NCBI GenBank assembly: GCA_018524725.1
Contig: JAEUWP010000129.1
Span: 50,136-114,135 of the forward strand
Source of the DNA: Podaxis mareebaensis
Lineage: Eukaryota; Basidiomycota; Agaricomycetes; Agaricales; Agaricaceae
Reading direction: 5' to 3'
DNA: 64,000 nt
The notes below the pieces were generated by a model that saw only the letters and a list, made by a program, of their open reading frames with translations, was not told the origin of the DNA and ran no database searches. This document shows, piece by piece, positions 15,874 through 31,916 of the stretch. Position 1 is the stretch's first letter. Each line of letters starts with the position of its first letter. The position numbers and the translations under genes are program-made.

Positions 15874-17379
15874 ATTGCTGAATAATCTAAGTTATTATTT
15901 TGATATTCCAGTTTCCCCAGCTTTAAAAAAGGATCGGCTCTGGTGCATAATTGTAAAATACAGCCCTTCTGTCATATTGTATTCTGTACTTTGTCGCGGA
16001 ATTGAATTAGTGCTTTATGGGGTCCCTCTTTAGGTGAGTGCTTCAGATAATGTTAGCTCCTTCTGTGGGGTAGTCTCGCGGGCCCGCAATGCGAAGTATT
16101 GCCCCGTGCTTCTGAACTGATATCTCGTCTTCCTCTTGCGGGGTACGTCATGCCAAGCCTGGGTGAACCCACGATTTCGCGTCATGATACCGAGTCTGTC
16201 ACCCGTTCAGCGCACTGGCACCGTGAGGATAATGGCATCGGCCTTTCGACACATTAGAAGCGACCCCCATGTGGCGGGGCTTACAAGCAAAACTAGCCCT
16301 CGGAATACGTCTAGTCTAAATCTACAGAACTTAATCAACAAGTTTCCGAGAATGAGTGTAGCCGACGGCAGAGATGCATTGCATATGGAATCAATATCTG
16401 CCGTTCACTCACGAATACCCAAGCGAAGGGGAAAATCAGAAACAAGACTGACGCCGGCGGCGGGTCCCCTCTTATGCGTTCAGAAAGCCGCCGAAGAGAC
16501 GGCAATCGCTTTGATCTACCTCCGTGGCTTTTTTTGGGACCCAATCAAGTTTCATTGATTTGCCTTCATGTGACAGCTGTACGTGATTTTCCGTGTCAAT
16601 GACGGAGTGAGCGGACTTGACGGACTTGTCTGTTTTCTCTCAGGGTTCTCTGCTTCTCCTCTGATGCCCACGTTTGTTTTCACCAGGGGCGCCATGTTAA
16701 CCGGCATCTCTTTTTCAGCAGCGATGTTTAACCGTGGTAGAGCCGTTCATTTCTTGCCCCTTCCGTGAAAATTAGGTCCAAGGATGCCGGAGTTCGTGCT
16801 GATCGTGTGAGTGGTACGTTCCCCTCACGCTTTGATTTGCAGCCACATATCCGAACGAAAACTTGAACGATAAGTACGGATGTCAAGAAGGTCTCTCCAG
16901 GCTTGGAACATCATGGCTAGTGATGGCAGATGTTACAGTTATCAATCAGTGAGCTGTTTGACTTTCGGTTATTTATCGGTCACCTCTATCGACCTCTGTT
17001 TATATACGGGTAACTTAATGGGAGCGTAAGAGGAAACGCTGTTATTGCAAAAACGATGACAAGAAATTGTTACCAGTTGCCACCTTGGCAAAAGGTTCCC
17101 CCTATTTTTCCGACAATGCACTCATTTATCCGTTTATCTGTCCCTCGACATTGGTTCTTTGCTCCAAAGCCATTCATCGGAAGCCATTACTAGTGAACTG
17201 GCAATCCAATGGACAGTACGCAAATAATGTAAACAACCGCGCCCTAGGCAACCGGGACAATCGATGCACCACACATGAAGCCCTTAATGGATCCGGGGAA
17301 CCCTCCATGTACTCTAAGCGAAGGATTTATCAAGAGACAGAACGAGGGGAGATAGGCTCCTAAGCCCCCCCCCTCCGCC
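15874..17379. other. CDH1-CDH2 intergenic region
   Basis: About 1.5 kb with no recognisable coding sequence. An open frame at 16,136-16,558 shows no family features. Two GCGGGG hexamers (16,138-16,143 and 16,274-16,279) resemble carbon-catabolite-repressor sites, but lie over 1 kb upstream of CDH2, so they are weak evidence. A run of nine C (17,365-17,373) sits just before the CDH2 start codon. Confidence 0.4.
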
Positions 17380-20466
<3,087 letters not shown>

Positions 20467-21382
20467 AAAAAAAGAGAGCTCGGAGACAGATTACCAATAT
20501 GTTTTGATATCGAAACCTTACTTCGTGTTTCTCATCAATACTATATCTTCTATTTTTATACCTCTTTGTGACGTAACTGCGATCCGACTAAATGGGACCT
20601 GGGGATGTGGCAGGCAATGCAAATTTTTTCCAATTCTCCTCATCAAATCTCCGTGAGTTAACAATAGAACAATTTTCGCCCCACGTGCCTCGCTTCGGCC
20701 ACGATCGTGTTCCGCGCTTGGTCTGGTTGAGCGTGGTTCTTCTCGGTTCTTCTCTCCATGCCATGTCTTTCTATGTGCTTATATCCCCACAAACCGTCCC
20801 CGCCAATCGCTCCCGCAACTAAACCGATTTCCCGCTTGATGCATCACCGGTTCAAGTTCTATCATCTTGATTCTGGCCGTTCAAGTCGCTACCGTGAAGA
20901 GTCACTCGCAGCACCATTATAAGCCACTTTTAACCTCAGGAAAAGCAGCGGTTTTTCGTCGGAATGCTGCAGAAACCGGCCACGTACAGAATAACAGAAC
21001 GTCACCCATGGTCCCATATGCCTCTTTCTCAATGTGTCCCACGCACCACATCGCTCCAGAGAACGTTACACGAACCCATTTCTCCGAGCAACCCAACCCT
21101 TCGTTGGGATATGGTCATTAGCGTTCTTCTGGCTCCGACTTGTATCCGCGAAAACGGTTCAGATGGCCCTTGTGTTATTTTTATTTTGCATTAGCCCTTT
21201 TGGCTGCCCAACTTTACAACCATCGACGCGTGTGTGGGGAAGGGCTGTTTTTAGACCACATGCGATGCGCTCGGAAGTTTCTCGCTTAACCCAGGGCTGG
21301 CTGAAGCACAAACTATTTATCAGAGGACAGTTTTCTGCAGAGTGGTAACCTTTGTCTCCTCTACGAGTGGTCCTCAGTTGAG
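20467..21382. other. CDH2-CDH3 intergenic region
   Basis: About 0.9 kb without recognisable genes. It should contain the 3' end of CDH2 and the promoter of CDH3. A single CCCCGCC-type motif near 20,795 resembles a carbon-repression site but is not distinctive. A TATAAG word occurs near 20,920, too far (about 460 bp) from the CDH3 start codon to be trusted as its TATA box. Confidence 0.35.
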
Positions 21383-24729
<3,347 letters not shown>

Positions 24730-24901
24730 CCTCGGGGGTATATTTAATTGTTCAGGGCTCACTGAACCAATAAGTCTGTCATATTTTATGCACTAGTAAC
24801 AGAGTACCGGAATTGAAAAGCACGGCGAGTCTTGCAATTTCGTTAGTCACTCCCCAGGGCTCAGCTCTCAAGACCAAGGCCAGCATAAGAAAAGTGAAAG
24901 G

Positions 24902-27900
24902 TCACAGATTGTCAATATCCTCCATCGAATAAATGATCACACCATCCGGAACAAGAAGAACAATAACAGATTTTTCCTTAAAACCAACCAAAGCATAACG
25001 CGGACATTCTTCGAGATCACCTTCATCGAACATAGGTTCCAAGGCCTGCGGAAGGAATGATGAGCCATAGATCCAGAGATCAGAAACAATTGGACGTTAC
25101 AAGTGGTCGTGAAATTCTGTCACATCTTCCTATAAGCTGGGCATCTAACAAAGAACGAGGAGTTATGCGGACAAGGTGTGACAAGCTTTGTAGATGCTTC
25201 GTCTGAAATATCGGGTCAGCCTATGCTGAATGACAAGGTCCTACACAAGTAACGCACAAGAGAGTAGAGCCATCGGAGGAAACGGATGAACGATTTGACA
25301 GGTATCACTCCGCTGACCGATCGCAGATACCTGTAGTCGAAGCGAGCCAATGTATCGGGTATGGACTCCAACTTTGAGCTACCTATCTTGGTGCAAACAT
25401 CCCAGACATGAGTGGCGGCGAAAGTGAGTATAACATGGGATACCGAGAGATTGGATGGATTAGCTTGACCGAAATCTGAGGGATCCCATGCTAGGCTTTC
25501 TGCATAAGACGCCTTTGCATTTCCCAGTACGCGAAGACATGCTTCCGCGATACGAACCCGGTGTGGGTCGGGGTCCTGCGAGTATCTGCCAGAACGATCG
25601 GGATTGGTGAGGAAGTCTGGGAAGGATGCATGATAGTAGCGTAGAGGTTGCTCGATAGTGTCCTCACCAGATGGGACATCAACGATGGAGTGTAGAGATA
25701 CGAGAGCAGTGCGGAATGTGTCCAAGTCAAATTCGAGCAGTTGAGTCAGATGCAACATCGGTAATGCTGGACAGACTGCACATATTCCAAGTAAATGGAG
25801 CATCATTGGCAGGACATCAGATCGCGATCGTTCAAGGATATCGATATAAAGTTTGTCAAGGTAAGCGAAGGGGTTCACTGCGCTCGATGAGGTTGGGGAT
25901 CCATCAATGGAGTTGATCACGGCTGCGAGCTGTGAGCGCGGATCAGAACCTGGTTCATCGGTAAATCGGCCTACAGTGACAGCAAATACGAAAAGACCTG
26001 AAGAGGCGGTCACAATCTTGTCGAAGGCGTCTTTCGGTGGCCAAGCCCCCTTCTCACACAGATCACCTCCATGTCTCTTTGCAATCCTCCAAAGCTCGTC
26101 CTGGAGGTAGCGTTCAACATCACTTTGTGCTTCAGGATCGTCAACCCGAAGCTCTTTTATCCAGCAGAGACCCTCGGACTCGGCTTGTTGGAAGATGTGC
26201 TTGAGATGTGGTTCCGGTCTGCTACAGATCATCCATAGGGCTGGGAGATGTAAGGGGTATCGAAGGGCATCACATATGCCTTCAATAATCTTGCACTGCT
26301 CCTCTTCTCCTTGGCATTCATCCAGCCCGTCAATAACGATTAGGCGCACCCCCCCTCCCTTCATCTCGAACAATTTTTCCATCAGCTTAGACAATCCTCT
26401 CTCCGTGTCGAACAACTCTCTCTCCATGTCAAGCGGCCCTTCCTCCACCACGTGCAACCTTTCCTTCATCATGGGCGACCCTCCCGTAATGTTAAGCAGC
26501 AGCTTGACAACGAGTCTATCAAATTGAGTTCGAGAGTCTGCCGTCAAAACGGTTTCATCCTCGCGGATTTGTTCCTCAATGAATAGCTCGCCTTGATAGT
26601 TGTGTTGAACCAACTGGTGTGAGACGGTTGTCCACAAGCGCGATGGATCATTTCGATTTCGGTCTCGCGAAAGAAAAACTGCAGCATCAAGCATGTAACG
26701 CTTATCTGCATACTCCGCAATTGTTTGTGCCAGTGCCGTCTTGCCTGCACCCGCCGGACCATATAACCACAACAAATTGTGTTCTCGCCGTTCGTCGGCC
26801 ATCCAGCTGATGACCTCCTCAACAACAGACTTGCGGGTGCCTGGGTAGCACCGGGGTAGAGGGTAGCGGGACGGGGAGTAGATTCCAGTATCATTCATCG
26901 AATGACTTGCAAGCTTTTCCACTGAGCGAGTATTGTCGTCGGGGAAAAGAGAGAGATTACCGTGGGTAAGAAGGGGTGAGGGATCAAAGGTGGGTGAGAG
27001 GGGGCGGGATTCATCAGGGGTAACAGGTAAGAGATCGAAGGTAGGAACGAGGAGGGGTCCGCCGGGGGAGTCAAAGGATGGAATCCGGGGCGGCAGCGAA
27101 AGGTCGTCCGGCTCAAACGATGTATCCAGTGACCCAGTAGACCCTTGAGCTGGGGGACACAATGCACGGGCTAGGAGCGAAGCACCAGGAATTGATGCGA
27201 ACGAGGAGTCGGCTAAAGTCCACGTGAAGTCTTCAAGGCAATTGAAGTCCGCGGTCACGGGCTGCATTACATATGAAGGTACGGCCGCATTCAATGTATC
27301 AACGGACGATGGAGCGGGAAAAGGCTCAGAATCTTGAGGGAGAATGTTGGGGTAGTTGGCGCCAAGTGCGAAGGAGTTGGGAACTGCTGTTGGGTACAAC
27401 GAAGGTGGCACCACAGGCTCTGCGTGGTGGGTCGGAATGCGAGGCAATGGTGGGAGTGTCGTAGAAATGCTTTGATGTGATAGCAAATCCAGTGTAGGTG
27501 CGAAGACAAGCCTGGACATCTGAAGATGGGTCGACGAATTGTTGTTTAGGACATGGTCGGAAGATTGGTAGTCAGGAACCGGGGGTTTGAAAGATAGTTG
27601 CGCATGAGAGCAAGATACTGAGGACGACGAGGAGGCCGGTGGCTTTAAATCCGAGCCTTCAATTTGGCACGAGCTACTATATACGATCGGGCTGGTTTGC
27701 AATGACACTGTGACTTGGGAAGAAAGAGAAGAGGTGGCGGTGGAGGACATCGTAGATGACAGCCCTGTGGTGCTGGAATTGGGCGACGGTGCTGGTACAG
27801 ATTCGGAGCAAATGGGAGGTTTATATGAAGCGCCGTCCATTGTCAATGAGGGAAAAGGAGATTGAGTGGTCCGTTGGGGAGGGGCATGGAGACTCTCTCC

Positions 27901-28191
27901 TATATACGAAGATGCACTATCTCCTGCCACAGCAAGAGGGCCCGATGAAAGGGCCGATGCCGTGTCTGAATTAGCTATGGATGACGAAGCCATTACCGAA
28001 CGTAGAACGTTGAACGATAGAACTGGGTTCCCGCGCTGCACGTACACAACACAGTAACCTGGGAATCGTATCTCGAGCTCTATAGCGTGCCCGCTAAGAC
28101 TGATTCGTAATCGCAATCTTGGAACTCCGCTGATCTGTCCTCGGAATGCTTGTAGTTGAGGTGTATTTGGGAGAAGGACGGACAGAGACAA
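24902..28191 (-). CDS. NLR-type NACHT NTPase, intact copy (NLR1)
   Basis: Three exons in transcription order, 28191-25258, 25202-25101 and 25045-24902, give 1,059 residues. The first ~450 residues are Ser/Pro/Thr-rich and probably disordered, with no recognised effector domain. A NACHT NTPase module follows, with the P-loop GPAGAGKT (478-485) and Walker B IVIDGLDE (618-625), then a helical region and a short C-terminal tail encoded by two small exons. No WD40, TPR or ankyrin repeats are present, unlike many fungal NLRs. The small exons were found by comparison: splice sites, lengths (102 and 144 nt) and protein sequence match in all three copies of the cluster. Fungal NLRs of this class act in nonself recognition and programmed cell death; the ligand here is unknown. 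The start codon is the first ATG of a long open exon, and the region just inside it is partly conserved in the other copies. Confidence 0.85.
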
Positions 28192-28992
28192 GAATTATAC
28201 AGAACTCGCTACAATTACAGACACACCAGATTGGACGCAAACGCTAGGCAGTGGAGGATGCCATAATGGGTTGCTCGATCGGGTTTCCCCTGGTTCCTAC
28301 CACCAAGGTTACATTTTCATCCTTGCAAGATATCAAAAAAGACTTAAACGGCATCCTATACGCTAGGTCTAGCCACCTGCAGCACAGCTAGGGTGTATTT
28401 GATCCAGCCACTATCGGGGGAGGCTTAATTAGCCCCGAGTACCCCGATACAAAAGTACATCTATAAAGTAGTTAGGCAGCGGAGGGGGGAGAAGGGGAAA
28501 GACATACAAGTTCTCGAAAACTGACCAGAACTTGGTGAGCATCGACCGCACAACAGTTGAATCAATCTATTCGTTTTTCAGGTCCACACACTATGCGCGC
28601 GTTTCGACGAGGAGAAATCTGCGAATAAACCATTGTCTTCAATTGCTCCGATGGATACCAACAGCCTTTTCTCGCTCCCCGACGCCGCCATCAAAGACGC
28701 TGCGGAACCGGAGCAAAAATCGCAGGAACATGGTCATTATTGGTAGACTCATACGGAGGACAAAGACTCCAGGTGCTCATTAATACTTGATAAGTGACGT
28801 CCGGCGTCGAGTCAGTCAAGCAACATTGTACAGGCAAGAGTAATCACTGCTGAGGGGAATGGGAGTGACCCTCTTTTGGGATAAATCCCTTCACAAGTGA
28901 AAATGGAACGTGGCATAGTAGAAGACAAAAAACAATTTCGCCGACAACTCTCCAGTTTTCAAAGACCAAAACTTGCAGAAGAAAGTGACAAG
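28192..28992. repeat. Spacer of a duplicated NLR module
   Basis: The sequence between NLR1 and NLR2 is recognisably related along most of its length to the spacer between NLR2 and NLR3 (30,652-31,916, minus the LTR insert there). Both contain a common upstream stretch, a decayed copy of the MTR4 5' end, and a common stretch leading into the 3' end of the next NLR. The module therefore duplicated as gene plus spacer, not as gene alone. Confidence 0.75.
28651..28785 (+). pseudogene. Decayed 5' fragment of the MTR4 helicase gene, copy A
   Basis: The ATG at 28,651 opens a 31-codon frame ending at TAG 28,744-28,746. It shares with the N terminus of the intact helicase gene at 418 the pattern M-x-x-N-x-LFS, a following Asp-Ala, a later Asp-Ala, Glu-Gln and Gln-Glu-x-Gly. 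After the stop, the similarity continues toward the Lys/Arg-rich segment of the helicase N terminus. Upstream bases also resemble the helicase 5' flank. The helicase core is absent, so this is a relic. It lies on the opposite strand to the NLR genes. Confidence 0.6.
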
Positions 28993-30651
28993 TCACAGGT
29001 TATCAACGTCCTCCACCGAATAAACAATCACACCATCTGGAACGAGAAGAACGATGACAGAGTTCGCCTCAAAACCAATCAGAACATAACGCGGAGATTC
29101 TTCGAGTTCGCTTTCGTCAAACGTAGGCTCCAATGCCTATAGACAAGATAGTGAGTAACAAATCCAGAAATCAGAAATATTTGGACATTACAAGTGGCCG
29201 CGAAATGCCTCCACATCCATCGATGAGTTGAGCATCTAAAGGCGAACGAGGAGTTATACGGACAAGGTACGACAAGTCGCGTAGATGCTTCGTCTGAAAT
29301 ATCAGATCAGTCTATGCTGAATAGTAAGGTGCTACGCAACTCAACACACGAGAGAATAGAGCCATCGGAGGAAACGAATGAACGATTGGACCGGTATCAC
29401 ACCGCTGACCGATCGTAGATATCTGTAGTCGAAGCGAGCCAATATATCAGGTATAGACCCCAACTTCGAGTTGTCTATCTTCATACAAATGTCCCAGGTG
29501 TGGATAGCGGCAAACGTGAGTATAGCATAGGATACCGAGAGATTAGACGGATTTGCTTGGCTGAAATCTGAAGAATCCCATGTTAGGTTCTCTGCATAAG
29601 ATACCTTCGTATTACCAAGCACACGAAGACACGCTTCTGCGATGTGCAAGCGATGTGGGTCGGGGTCCTGCAAGTACCTGCCGGAACGATCAGGATTGGT
29701 AAGGAAGTCCAGGAAGGATGCGTGATAGTAGCGTAGGGGCTGTTCGGCGAGGTCTTTAGGCGGGATCCAAGTGGGGGGTGGGATCCAAGTGGGGGGTGGG
29801 ATCAAGTCAGGCGGTGGGATCCAACTGGGGGGTGGGATCCAGCTGCAGAGTGGTCTCCAGTAGTCCGTAGACTCCAAGCTGATAGGCTCCAAGTCCCCGA
29901 TAGACTTCCAGACCTCGGGAGGCTCCCAGTCGTCGGGTGGTATCCAGTCGTGAGGTGGTGTCCAGTTGCGGGGTGGTGTCCAGTCGCGAGGTGGTGTCCA
30001 GTTGCGGGGTGGTGTCCAGTCGCGAGGTGGTGTCCAGTTGCAGGGTGGTGTCCAGTCGCGAGGTGGCACCCAGTCATCCGGGGGTGATACCCGGTTGCAG
30101 GGTGGCCGATGGTTGTGGGGTGATGAAAGGTAGAGAGGTGCATAATCAAAGATGCCCAAAGATTGCAGTGCGGAAGAGTTTTCAGCTGAGAGAGACGGAA
30201 GAGATATAAGTGGAGCACTAGGAGTCGACGATTGCACATGAGAGCAAGGTACTGATGATGAGGGGGGGATTAGTGGGTTTAAAACTGAGCCCTCGTTTTG
30301 GCACGAGTTGCTATAGACGACTGGGTGGTTTTGGGAAGACACCTGGGAAGAAAGAGAGGAGTTAGTTGTGGAGGACACCATATATGGTAGTCCCGTGGTT
30401 CTGGAATTGGATGACGGTGCTGGTGTAGATTCAGAACAAAGGAGAGAGTCGTGGAGACCCTCTCGTATATGCGAAGATACACTGTCCCCTGCCGAAGCAG
30501 GAAGGCTCGATGAAGGGACCAACATCGTGTCCAAATTAGCGATAGGTGATGAAGTCATCACTGAGCATTGGACGTTGAACGATAGAACTGGGTTCCCGTG
30601 CTGCACGTACGCAACAGCAATATGGCCATGAACGATCAACACGCCCACCAA
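28993..30651 (-). CDS. NACHT-less NLR paralogue with Trp-Pro-Pro repeat (NLR2)
   Basis: Three exons, 30651-29350, 29293-29192 and 29136-28993, give 515 residues in one open frame. The N-terminal Ser/Pro-rich part and the C-terminal part (from AEQPLRYYHASF to the conserved tail) match NLR1 and NLR3. The entire NACHT domain, including P-loop and Walker B, is missing. In its place is a proline/tryptophan-rich segment whose core is an 18-bp tandem repeat read as WTPPRD and WTPPRN. The frame is kept through the repeats and through both small 3' exons, so a protein could be made. It could be a decoy or regulatory partner of the intact NLR, or simply a deletion product; the sequence cannot decide. 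The ATG chosen is the first in the long exon. Confidence 0.7.
29931..30074. repeat. 18-bp minisatellite inside NLR2 (eight units)
   Basis: Eight consecutive 18-bp units run from 29,931 to 30,074, alternating between two variants that on the minus strand encode Trp-Thr-Pro-Pro-Arg-Asp and Trp-Thr-Pro-Pro-Arg/Cys-Asn. More degenerate units with the same 18-bp period occur at about 29,763-29,850. Since 18 is divisible by three, changes in copy number would keep the NLR2 reading frame. Confidence 0.9.
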
Positions 30652-31055
30652 GGCTGATTTGTAATCACATCTTGGAACTCCGCTGATCTATCCTCGGAAT
30701 GCTTGTAGTTGATGTGCATTTGGGAAAAGGATGGACAGAGACAGAGTTATATAGGGCTCGCTACAACTACAGACACAACAGCTTGGATGTAAAACTAGAC
30801 AGTGCTGGGATGCCACAATGAGCTGCTAAATCCAACCTCTCCCGATTTATACCACCAATATTAATGATCCTCATCCCTGCAAGGTATCAAGAAAACCTCT
30901 TAAATGGCATCCTACAAGCCAGGTCTAGTCACCTACAGCACAGTTAGCTGATGTATTTGTCCTATCGCTATCGAAAGAGGCCCAACTGCCCACGATACAG
31001 CGGCACGTCTATAAAGTAGCTAGGCAGTGAGGGAGGAAGAAAAGGAAGGATATAC

Positions 31056-31373
31056 TGTTGGAACCCAAGCACGCATCGAGACAGACGCAAGCTCAGGGGG
31101 ATCAGACTGACGAGGTGACGTACGACAATGGACTATGACACGCATTAGCCTGATACGAAATGTTTTCCTCCTTATATGTTTCACATATGGGCATTACATA
31201 GATGTAGATGCAATGCAAACTCCCCTCAGTTCCCGTACCGCTTGCGAGGGACTGAGGTGGGCAATCCTACCTAGCACGTATTATTTCCCTCTCACTTATA
31301 TCGCGTAGTATTTTCTACAGGCACTTAATATATGGCTTTCATACCGCTTACGAGGGACTGAATATTTTCTACA
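31056..31373. mobile_element. Probable solo LTR
   Basis: The segment begins TGTTGGAAC and ends TTTTCTACA, as expected for LTR ends. Flanking 5-bp words are tatac (left) and catac (right), a target duplication with one C-to-T change. The paralogous spacer near 28,505 has the uninterrupted site with a single catac, so the insert is absent there. Inside, a stretch containing a CCGCTT(G/A)CGAGGGACTGA word occurs twice, so the LTR may have an internal duplication. No coding sequence is present. Confidence 0.7.
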
Positions 31374-31521
31374 CATACAAGCTCTTGAAAACTTACTGGA
31401 AATCTGTGGGCATCGACTGCACACCAGCTGAATCTATCCGTTCATTTTTCAGGTTCGCATACCATGCACGGGGTTTGGTGAGGAGAAATTTGTGAGTAAG
31501 CCACTAACTTCAATTGCTTCG

Positions 31522-31660
31522 ATGAATACTTACCCATAACTTTTTCTCCCTCCTCAACGCTGCCATCGAGGACATCGCAAAACCATAGCAAAAATTGCAT
31601 GAAATGGGCATGCTCGGTGGACTCATACGGAGGACAAAGATGGCAACTAACTGGAGGGAC
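31522..31660 (+). pseudogene. Decayed 5' fragment of the MTR4 helicase gene, copy B
   Basis: The ATG at 31,522 corresponds to that of copy A at 28,651, but a stop follows after five codons. Downstream bases still align with copy A and, more weakly, with codons 6 to about 40 of the intact helicase gene. It is more decayed than copy A. Confidence 0.5.
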
Positions 31661-31916
31661 AATCAAAAAAAGAGACAGCTATCATCATTTGTCCAGGAGC
31701 CCACTAATGATTGACAAGAGACGTCCAACGCCGAGTCGGCCAAGCAGCATTATACAAGTAGGAGCAATCACCGCCGAGGAGAATGGGAGCGACCCTCTTT
31801 TGGGACAGACCTCTTCACAGTAAACACGGAGTGTAGCATAGTGGAAGACAAGGAATAATTTCATTAACGACTTTTCAGTTTCCAAAGACCAAGGCCTGCA
31901 TAGGAAAAGTGAAAAG

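Larger units (their letters stand above)
30652..31916. repeat. Second copy of the duplicated NLR-module spacer, with LTR insert
   Basis: This is related to 28,192-28,992 on both sides of a 318-bp insert (31,056-31,373). It contains no intact gene. The part next to NLR3 (about 31,700-31,916) aligns with 28,790-28,992, and its last ~50 bp also align with 24,868-24,901 downstream of NLR1. Confidence 0.7.

Noticed and set aside
16138..16279. GCGGGG hexamers as carbon-catabolite-repressor sites for CDH2
   Set aside because: Only two hexamers over 1 kb from the start codon; expected by chance in this composition.
29937..30209. Plus-strand open frame across the 18-bp minisatellite
   Set aside because: Antisense reading of repeat units; the minus strand joins to conserved NLR sequence on both sides.
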